Source of the DNA: Methanobrevibacter sp. V74
GTDB lineage: Archaea > Methanobacteriota > Methanobacteria > Methanobacteriales > Methanobacteriaceae
Length of the DNA stretch: 64,000 nucleotides
Assembly: GCF_963082495.1 (NCBI RefSeq)
Contig: NZ_CAUJAN010000003.1
Span: 336,055-400,054 of the forward strand
Direction of reading: 5' to 3'
Position 1 is the first letter of the stretch; each line of letters starts with the position of its first letter. The position numbers and the translations under genes were made by a program. A model generated the notes under the pieces. It did no database searches. It saw nothing but the letters and a program-made list of their open reading frames with translations, and was not told the origin of the DNA. Shown here piece after piece: positions 10,101-18,100 of the stretch.

Positions 10101-10565
10101 AACTAAATACATATTACTATTCATATTCAAATTAAAGCCATCAATTACAACATTGTTTTCTTTAATGATGAATGCTATGTTATTAAATGTGGCATTACGT
10201 CCAGTGAAGGTAACAGATTTTGCAATAGTGATGCAATATACACCAATATTACTAAAATCACCTTCAAAAATTAATTCAGTAGCATTAGAAGTTAATACCC
10301 CATCTTCATCAAAGTAATTATAAAATGTATCATTAGTTACCACATTACTATCAGAGATACTACCATTATCTTGAAGAATGCCACCATTATCACTTTCAAG
10401 TTCACAACTACCTTCATCAATAGTTAGAACTTCATTATCTGTAGATATTTCATCATTTACTTGGCTAGCAGTAATATTCCCATCATCGGCAGCAAAAGCC
10501 ACACTAGCAGAGAATAATACGATAGAAAGCAAAATTAATGAAATAAATATGTTTTTTCCTTTAAT
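7167..10565 (-). CDS. Adhesin-like surface protein 1 (beta-helix plus Ig-like repeats)
   Basis: About 1,132 aa, exported. The likely start is an ATT codon at 10565, 5 nt behind GAGGTG on the minus strand. It gives a normal signal peptide (MKGKNIFISLILLSIVLFSA, cleavage near AFA/AD). The first in-frame canonical codon, TTG at 10532, lies inside the hydrophobic core and would remove the positive n-region. Residues ~80-880 are Asn/Ile/Val-rich parallel beta-helix repeats (ISNNxI, GNxI patterns). The last ~250 residues hold three Ig-like domains (DENGDPIKNATVF, DDMGNPLANKEVT, DSKKKGINKVKVT), the last very Lys-rich, which may bind the pseudomurein wall. Such proteins are typical of host-associated Methanobrevibacter; the ligand is unknown. 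Confidence 0.85.
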   Translation of the reverse strand: MKGKNIFISLILLSIVLFSASVAFAADDGNITASQVNDEISTDNEVLTIDEGSCELESDNGGILQDNGSISDSNVVTNDTFYNYFDEDGVLTSNATELIFEGDFSNIGVYCITIAKSVTFTGRNATFNNIAFIIKENNVVIDGFNLNMNSNMYLVNVKNVDDVTISNNVINFLSLKSMDSFAILAKNITTLNLLKNTITYVGTTEGANINNAVRVEGGRNVTMSDNVYNIIMPSVDVKYDLNYNLEAFSEGIVFLTCENVTLTRNNIKLNYSGISGSSDTIYVVTIGNANMNYTDFTFPNVCKNVVVSDNNITANGHGYIYSMSIVADEFELTNNNFDITAEANYANAIAVGGPSSNGKVSGNVIEITAPNVVYGIYAYQLMGPIENVTYSDNIITGNAYAACGFEIVMKNPVISDNKITLNGNHTVAIVANSLDEGTISGNQINSLGSNIGNQSTGDSMIHMESAGISVKGDWDISDNSINSTSIGVNLILGGDIDLEDNVINVIAKGETDNYAVYAKGMDELTMSGNIVNFVGNVNENITSNGIYVFSSNGVHIFDNELNLNLVSAFVPWIEEPPGSWNYVRHAKSSGIVVVNSEDVIFASNNVTTTFVDVVGNSDTIYVLDFTDTGNAIIKNNNINSLGNTYIYGIIIEADNFTISFNNITSSANYYADGIDIEGGYGNVESNVITVNANNSTYGIYSGMSGKSVSVNITHNKIHGNAYYVVGIEVGGDEALIDNNIIYVTGNHTIGIGSKVDKINITNNNITSEASNEGNLSIWDSMGTDTVGVKIAAGNATIANNTIQTSGDYAVNLNGNNATISNNYLTGKKGVGSNSVANAGPSTVITDSSPKYKVIISVMDYNTVYNSGLIYYAILSDENGDPIKNATVFLSAGLNKINTTTDNSGVAAFEVSAWDVGKYNVYVTYFGNETYGPKSVKGHINIEKRLSEIAGVSSKTVLLTAIKSGSYYDITLKDDMGNPLANKEVTITFNGKTQTGITNSAGVVKFRLAATKTGTQKLVVKFNSDSNYVASTLTATVKITKEATKLTANKKAFKAKKTKKYNIVLKDSKKKGINKVKVTLKIKDKIYNAKTNSKGNAVFKIKLTKKGTYTAKVKFAGNSYYKAASKKVKITIK

Positions 10566-10716
10566 AATTACACCTCTTATAAATTAATTAATTCAAATGT
10601 TCAATAGTCAACTAAATTTAATAAATTAACGACTACACTTAAGATTAAGTTTAATAACATATTTAAATTTTATTAAATAAAAATTGAAAAAAAAGTAAAA
10701 TAAATGTTAAATACCT

Positions 10717-13700
10717 TTATCTTTTAATAGTAATCGTATTAGATATTTTACATTTACCATATTTTGAAATAATTTTATATTTACCCACTTTTAATTTTTT
10801 AAGGGACAACATAACAATACCCTTTTTATTGGTTTTCACTTTGTATGTTTTTCCTTTAAATTTGATGGTGATTTTTTTATTTTTTAATGCCTTGCCATTC
10901 TTATTGACCAATTTAACTGAAAATTTAATTTTTTTAGCTTTTTTCGTAACTATGTTTTTAGTGATTAATGTTGGTTTGATTTTTAATTCATTGGAAACTT
11001 TATCACCATGATACTCGGCAGTTATTTTATAAGATCCTGCGTTCAGTTTTAAAGATTTGGAAACATATCCCCTTTTATCAGTTTTAAGATTGTATGTTAT
11101 ACCATTAACTTTAACTTTTACAATATGACCTGCTCCAACATATTTGCCTTTAGAATCCATAATGCGAAGCTTATAAGTAATAGTATTGCCATAGTAAACA
11201 GCATAATTTTTATTTCCAGTAATTGCAGGCATTACAGTAACATCTGCTGTGCTTTTAGATCCATAATAAGCATCATCCCCAGCATAAGACACGTGAACTC
11301 TATAATTTCCTCTTGAAATTGGAGGTAAACTAATTTGACCGGCAGAATTAGTAGTTAAAGGGTAAGTAGTACCAGCCACCATGACAATGACTTTTTTATT
11401 AGACATGACACTACCGTTTTGATCTTTTAATGTGGCTAAAATACCCCCCGGATAAACTTTTGAATTAATTGTAATGCTTGTTGAAATAAGCCTATATGCA
11501 GTTAAATTAGCATTAGCAGTAACTGTTTCAAAATAATCGGGATTTTTAATTTCTACAAGTATTTTAGGATTATCACTGTAAATTTGAGGAATTTCAGCAG
11601 TTAAAATAGCTTTACCGTTAACATCACTAACAACTTTTCCTAAATAACTATAAAACCCATCATCCACAACATTAAATTCAACTGTTATTCCGCTAACAGG
11701 ATTTCCCAAAATATCTACAAGAGTTGCTACAAATATTGCATTTCTTGCAATAGCTCCGGTAACATTATCAACATGTACAGTTAAATCACCTTTTCTTATT
11801 TCTAAGGTTGATTCGAATTCAGTGTATTTATAATTTTCTTTAAATACGTTAGCATGAATCAAATATGTAGCCGGAGTATAATCGATGAAGGTATAATTAA
11901 GTGTTGCAGTGCCATTTTTGATTACAACTTGTTGAATTTCACCATTCATAGAACTAAATGTAACATTAGCTCCCTCTAAACCAACATCAGTAGTTGTAAA
12001 TACAAATGTTCCCTTCTCCAAATATTTTATAACTATATCCGAGAGGGTTCCAGTTACTAAATACTTATAATTTTTATCAACAGTATTATTAACTGTAGTA
12101 TTTACTGCATAATTTCCAATACCATTTTCACTGTCAAGATAATTAGAATAAATTACATTATCAATGGCAATATCATCAATAATAACTGCATAACCAAATT
12201 TGGAAGTGATATTATTTTCAGAAATATTATTATAAGATGAATTTAATTTAAGATAGACTCCTGCAGTTCCAGTCCCTGTTGGATCAAAGTTTATAAAATT
12301 GATTTCATCACCAGTTGCATTAACAAAAATAATATTTGAGGTTAATTTATTATTTTGTGCTTTAACAATTCTTGAACCATATGATTGTTTGGCGTTAATT
12401 TCAAAGGTATTATTATTAATTATGTTATAATTAGAAGAATAAACATCTATCCCATAAACCATTTGTGAATTTAATGTTAAAATGTTTTTTTTGATAGTGG
12501 ATCCTTGAGACATTTCTAAATTAATACCATATATAACACAATCTGCTCGGGCATTTACAATATTGCCTATTATAGTAGTGTTTTTAGATTTATCACCAAT
12601 TATTATTCCTTCAACACAATAAGTACCATTTAAACGAATATTGTTATTAATGAATTGGTTATTTGATGCATCTTGGCCAATTGGAGCCTCAGCTCCAGTT
12701 TGAGAACCTAAAACCCCAACACCATAAATGTAATTATCATATCCATAGATATAGATATTATTATTTGAAACAGTATTATTGTGGGTGTTGTAATATAAAT
12801 CAATACCTACAAGTGAATTTGTAGAATTAGTTTTGTTATATGTTTGGTTTAATTTTGAAGTAACAGTTACATTATTTCCAGAAATGATATTATTTGATGA
12901 AAAAGCCGTTAAGATACCATAAGTCCTGTAAACTTCAGCTAAAACATAAGTTCCATTTAAAGTGTTTCCACTGGTGCAGACTTCATTACCAGAAGTACAA
13001 GAACTATTACCAGAACCTGGAATCTCACCACCAGAAGTGCAGGTTTCATTTCCGGAAGTACATACTCCCCCACCACTAATGTAGACTTCGGAAGTTCCAT
13101 TGGTAAAGATAGTATTATTTATAAATCTACAATCTTCCGCAGTATAAGCAAGTAGAGTATAAGTTAAATAATTACCTGAAGATGAAAGTTTATTTCCAAT
13201 TATATCAACATAAATAGATTCAATTACATAAATAGCATAAGCTGCATTTTTATCATAAACATCAATGCTACAGTTAGTGATTGTAGCACCAACGGCCCGG
13301 TAAACTAAAACTCCCCAACCATTTGAAACTTTATCGTTTCGGATAGTTAAATTTTCCATCCAAACACCATTCGAGTAAATTTTAAATTTGACATTGTGAA
13401 AAATTGGGTTTTTACCGGTTATTTTAACTGCGGAATTAATGAAAATAGTTTTATTTGAAAAAGTACCCTCAAAGTGTAAAGTATCCCCATCTTTAATAGT
13501 AGCAGACAAATAACCATTAGCACTAATGTATTCATCATAATTAGAATTATTAATTATATAGTGAGTCCCATTAAATTTGTATTGGGGTTTTGATGGATCA
13601 TATGATCCTTCTGGTGTTGCAACAATACCTGTGCCTTTAGGACCGCTATTATCTTCAATCCTATAATATTCAGATGCATCTGCATCTCTTGCATCAATTG

Positions 13701-15015
13701 AATAAGTATTATTAGTTGAAACATAATTATTTATAATTGTAATATTTCCAGGCATTTTATGAACACTCATTTTTTGAATTAAAACACATACACCATAGTG
13801 ACTATATATAGTATTATTATCTACTGTTAAATTAAAAGAATGAGTATTGAATAATACTCCTGCACCAGAAATAGTTGAAATGAAATTATCTTCAATGTTA
13901 ATATAAGATCCGCAAGGATAAATACCAGTTCCTTGAAATATTACCTCCACGGTATTATTTTTAATAATAGAATAATCTAAAGCTGAAATACCTGAACCTG
14001 TTGGGATGATCTTTGCATTTTTAATTGTATTGTTAATAACAGTGGAATAAAGAGCAGCTACAATACCATATTCTCCCCCAATTTCAACTGAAGGATTATT
14101 GAAATCAGCCCCTGTGAGGTTAATAATTTTATTATTTATAATTATATTTCCAGTTCCTGAAGTTGAAATTCCCCTATATGCTCCAATAACCCTATTAGAG
14201 TTTATTGTATTATTAGAACCCATAATTTGAATACCGTAACTCCAAGAAGTAGGCAATACGTTGTATTTTATAGAATTATTATAAATTATATTAAAATTAG
14301 AATGACCTCCATTAAAATATCCTCCAGGATAACTAGATAGATAAATTCCATTTGCATCATCACAAATTATCTTATTATTTGCTATATAATTATAATGAGA
14401 TCCACTTATGACCAGTGGAGGTGCAGACCTTGTTCCATGACCATAAGTAATTCCGAAGGTTGTTAATTTATTATCCGTAACATTATTATGATTTGCATTA
14501 TTTCCAATACCAATAGCATAAGAAGACATACCATTATTTTTAATTGTACATCCACTTATAACACAATTACTTGCACCATTTAAAAACACACCACACTTGT
14601 AATCCTCAGAATTATTAATATTTAAATTAGAAATTGTACTTCCAGATGCTCCGTTATAGAACATGAAAATACAATTTTTAAGAACATTTGTGCTTGATCC
14701 TACAACATTTACTTGTTTTTTAAAGGAAAATGTCTTATTTGAAAAAACACCGTCAATATTGAGAGTATCACCTTCATTAACAGAAGTTGAAATTAATACC
14801 CCATTCTCAAAATAATTCTTATACGTAGTAGGAGTAACCGTGTGAGAATTTGAAGTTAAAACTTCTTCACTAACTACATCACTATTATCTGATGTAGACA
14901 ATTCAATAGATTCATCACTACTTACAGTATCATTTAAATCATCGCTAGCACTAACAGCAGTGATAGATACCAATAATAGTAATAAAATCAATATCATATT
15001 AATTTTTTTAAACAT
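10717..15015 (-). CDS. Adhesin-like surface protein 2 (double beta-helix plus Ig-like repeats)
   Basis: A 1,432-aa exported protein. The signal peptide is clear (MFKKINMILILLLLLVSI, cleavage near VSA/SD), with GAGGCA before the ATG. Two beta-helix blocks are each introduced by a similar unit (NYFENGVLISTSVNEGDTL; later NGYLSATIKDGDTLHF), which suggests internal duplication. Four Ig-like domains follow (ILGNPVSGITVEF, DQNGSVMSNKKV, DSKGKYVGAG, NKNGKALKNKKITIKFKG), ending in a Lys-rich stretch. A Cys-containing 7-residue repeat interrupts the second helix. It lies in the same orientation between adhesin 1 and the CobN-like protein; each gene is separated by more than 100 bp and probably has its own promoter. 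Confidence 0.87.
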   Translation of the reverse strand: MFKKINMILILLLLLVSITAVSASDDLNDTVSSDESIELSTSDNSDVVSEEVLTSNSHTVTPTTYKNYFENGVLISTSVNEGDTLNIDGVFSNKTFSFKKQVNVVGSSTNVLKNCIFMFYNGASGSTISNLNINNSEDYKCGVFLNGASNCVISGCTIKNNGMSSYAIGIGNNANHNNVTDNKLTTFGITYGHGTRSAPPLVISGSHYNYIANNKIICDDANGIYLSSYPGGYFNGGHSNFNIIYNNSIKYNVLPTSWSYGIQIMGSNNTINSNRVIGAYRGISTSGTGNIIINNKIINLTGADFNNPSVEIGGEYGIVAALYSTVINNTIKNAKIIPTGSGISALDYSIIKNNTVEVIFQGTGIYPCGSYINIEDNFISTISGAGVLFNTHSFNLTVDNNTIYSHYGVCVLIQKMSVHKMPGNITIINNYVSTNNTYSIDARDADASEYYRIEDNSGPKGTGIVATPEGSYDPSKPQYKFNGTHYIINNSNYDEYISANGYLSATIKDGDTLHFEGTFSNKTIFINSAVKITGKNPIFHNVKFKIYSNGVWMENLTIRNDKVSNGWGVLVYRAVGATITNCSIDVYDKNAAYAIYVIESIYVDIIGNKLSSSGNYLTYTLLAYTAEDCRFINNTIFTNGTSEVYISGGGVCTSGNETCTSGGEIPGSGNSSCTSGNEVCTSGNTLNGTYVLAEVYRTYGILTAFSSNNIISGNNVTVTSKLNQTYNKTNSTNSLVGIDLYYNTHNNTVSNNNIYIYGYDNYIYGVGVLGSQTGAEAPIGQDASNNQFINNNIRLNGTYCVEGIIIGDKSKNTTIIGNIVNARADCVIYGINLEMSQGSTIKKNILTLNSQMVYGIDVYSSNYNIINNNTFEINAKQSYGSRIVKAQNNKLTSNIIFVNATGDEINFINFDPTGTGTAGVYLKLNSSYNNISENNITSKFGYAVIIDDIAIDNVIYSNYLDSENGIGNYAVNTTVNNTVDKNYKYLVTGTLSDIVIKYLEKGTFVFTTTDVGLEGANVTFSSMNGEIQQVVIKNGTATLNYTFIDYTPATYLIHANVFKENYKYTEFESTLEIRKGDLTVHVDNVTGAIARNAIFVATLVDILGNPVSGITVEFNVVDDGFYSYLGKVVSDVNGKAILTAEIPQIYSDNPKILVEIKNPDYFETVTANANLTAYRLISTSITINSKVYPGGILATLKDQNGSVMSNKKVIVMVAGTTYPLTTNSAGQISLPPISRGNYRVHVSYAGDDAYYGSKSTADVTVMPAITGNKNYAVYYGNTITYKLRIMDSKGKYVGAGHIVKVKVNGITYNLKTDKRGYVSKSLKLNAGSYKITAEYHGDKVSNELKIKPTLITKNIVTKKAKKIKFSVKLVNKNGKALKNKKITIKFKGKTYKVKTNKKGIVMLSLKKLKVGKYKIISKYGKCKISNTITIKR
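12968..13093. repeat. 21-bp tandem repeat inside adhesin-like gene 2
   Basis: Six consecutive 21-bp units begin CCACTGG, CCAGAAG, CCAGAAC, CCAGAAG, CCGGAAG and CCACTAA. On the coding strand they give a 7-residue period (CTSGNET, CTSGNEV and similar). The number of units could change by strand slippage without a frame change. Confidence 0.8.
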
Positions 15016-15112
15016 ATTCTGCCTCGCTACATTGAATTCAAGATTATTTTAAAAATAATCTAGCATATTATTATGTTTGGAAATAAAATATATTTAAAAA
15101 TTTCTAAAATTT

Positions 15113-15149
15113 AAAAAAATAAAAAAAAGTTGATGATTAGTAATCATCA
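15113..15149 (-). terminator. Terminator of the CobN-like gene
   Basis: The palindrome GATGATTA-G-TAATCATC overlaps the stop codon. On the minus strand it is followed by AAC and a run of T residues. It forms a compact hairpin with a U tail. Confidence 0.6.
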
Positions 15150-18100
15150 TCTTCATCTTCATCATTTCTCCAATATCCAACTAAGAATATTGCAATTAAA
15201 ATGATTACAGCAACAATGACAAATATTGGCATACTAGATTCAACTGCACTAGCTGATTTAGCTGCAGATTTTTCAGATACCTCATATGCATTAGCACCAG
15301 AGTCTCCAGAACTAGCATCAGAGGAGGAAGACTGTGAACTTTGAGATTCGGCAGTGGTTTTTGCATCACCAGATTGTGAAGCATCTATACCAAAAGCGGT
15401 CTTTCCACCATTCCTGTTACTTGATGCATCATCAGAAGTTTTGTTAACTAATTTTTTTGCATTAGAATCATCTTTACCAGTTTTACCATTATTTGAACCT
15501 TTATGATCTGAATTTGCACCATTGCTCTTTTCATCAACCATTTGATATAATGGATCAGTATTTGTTGCATGAGCCAATATTTCTGCAAATTTTTGTTTTT
15601 GAGCTGAAGTTAATGAACTTTGTTGAATAATCTTAGAATTAAATGCAAGGTTTTTACATGTGTGGTGACAACATGCTACACCATACTTGATTACTTGTCG
15701 CATATATTCATCAGCTAATTTTTGAACAGTGCTTTTGTCAGCAGCCCAAGTTCCTTGATTTGCAAGATAAACCATCCATGCAAGAGAAGTTTGATAACCT
15801 GCAGAAGTTGTTGCTCCATTAATACTTCCCTTCATACCTAACAAAGTGCCGGCTAATTGATTACCCAATTCTTTTTCAAGTTTACCATTGCTTATTGTTA
15901 AACCTCCAAACATATTCTGGATTCTTGATGCATAAGAGTTCATTCCAGTACCCCCACCATTAATAAGAGGGGCGTAATATTTAGGGTTTAAAAGCATTGA
16001 TCGAATTTCGAACTCAACTTCATCTTCATAGGTTCTTGCAACATACTTATTTTTATTTCTTATATCGACAAATGCAGTATCCGGTCTTGACTGACCTGAT
16101 TGTAGTCTCAATATAGTAGCTGCATTGTATAATCCTCCAAACCAATCATAGTAATCATCTGAATCTAATAATCTCCAAGTACTGTCAAAATTCTGTGTAA
16201 TTAACTCAGTCTTATTAAGCAAATAAATGAAGTTTGCTTTTTGATTGGTAATTACAATATTACCCTTTTCATCAAGAGTCCATGAATAAGAAACTCTTGA
16301 AAGATAAACATCCATTGCAAATTGATTAAGAGTACTTTTATTCCAGTCAGCAGTGTTTGGAATAAGAGTAGACATACCAGTTCCTTCCAATACATTACCC
16401 GGAAGACCAAATAATCTATCAAGTGAAGGATTTTCTGCATAGTGTTTTTTAACAAAATTGTTTGCTTCGTTTTCACCTTCTGCAAAAGCAGCGAGTTTTA
16501 CCGCTTGTAACATCCATGAAAGCCAATCTTTATTGCTTGTAACTATACTTGCAAATACGTCAATTCTAGGTCTGTTTACAACTGTCCCATTAGATAATTT
16601 AACAGTAAGTGAACTTAACGGAAGTTTTTCAACACCTGTAACTTTACCATTACTTTCCCATACTGGTTTACAACCAAGGAAATATAAGAATTCCGCAATT
16701 CCAATACCTTCTGTTCTTGAAATTTCTGTACCCCATAAGATTAATGAAGTTAATTCCGGCCAGCGGCCATGTTTTTCATAGTATTGGGAAAGTAACAAAT
16801 CAACGATTTTGACAGCTGATTGATATGCTGACTCTGAAGGCATTCTTGTTGGATCAGATGCATATCCATCATGACCTGTTGGAATTGAATCACCATAAGA
16901 TGGGTCTGCAAATAACCCTGATGAAACATATCCTCCTCGAAGAGCGGTTAAAATAGCGTTCCATTCATTGTTGTTTTGGATTTTAATAATAACTTGCTCA
17001 GCATATAATGTTGAGTTGTATAATGCAGAATTTTTTACAATATTATATTTAACAGTTAAATCCTCAATTGAAGAACCGTTAACTAAATCGGTTATGAAAT
17101 TTCTCAAGAATTGTTTTATCACATTAGCTTGAACTAAATAATTTAAACTACCTGAAATGTCCTCATTGAAATTCAATCCTTTAAATTCAGGATATAGGAA
17201 TTCCATGATTTGATTATAAATCTTAGTTTGAGAAGTTGTAATTGTAATAACCTCTTCAATGAGTTCATTGCCGGTTAATATTTTACCTAAAGAATGTAAA
17301 CCGTAAGTGATGAAATCATCTTCCATATCTTCAAGATATAAATGCAAATCATCCATCCATTTTTGGAATGTTTCATTAGACTCTATAAATTTTCTAAAAC
17401 CTAGAGAAGGAGCCAGTTTAATGATTTTTTGTTTATACTCTTCTGCATTAGAACTTACATTAAGATTTACTTGATCTTTATAGTATGTAATATAATTATT
17501 TAATACTGTATAATTGCCATATAAACCTGATGAAACCATAGCAGGAGTCATGTGAGTAATCAACAATGCTGCAATCCTATCACGTGCAACCATAGCTTCT
17601 CCAGGGTTAGATACAATATAAGGATACAATGTAGGGTTTAAAGTTAACTCAAAAGTCCAATCCCCTGCAACAGCACCTAAATTAGTACCCGGCAACCATT
17701 CCAGAGTTCCATGAGTCCCCATATTGACAATTGCATTTACTTTAGCTATCTTATCTAACCATTTATAGAAAGATACATAGTATTGTGTTGGTGGCAAAGT
17801 TAAATCATGGTAATTCTCTATTGTTTTCAATTCTTCCCAGCCTCTACTTGGTTGGAATGTGATAAATACCTTACCGAACCATATTCCTGGAACAACCATA
17901 TATTGTTCATTAGCACCATTATAAACCATTGACGGACCTAAACCTGAACCCCAGTAGTCTGTCATGTTTTTAATTAAGTTAGTTGGAATATCTTTAATCA
18001 AATTACGGAAAACTTTTGTTGAAATTAACTGATTATGTTCAACTAGTGACCCATAATTGTTTTCAACATAATCTTTAAGAAGACCGTATGCCCATGAACC

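Noticed and set aside
12968-13093. CRISPR array
   Set aside because: The 21-bp units are contiguous, have no spacers and lie in frame inside an adhesin gene. No cas genes are present in the window.
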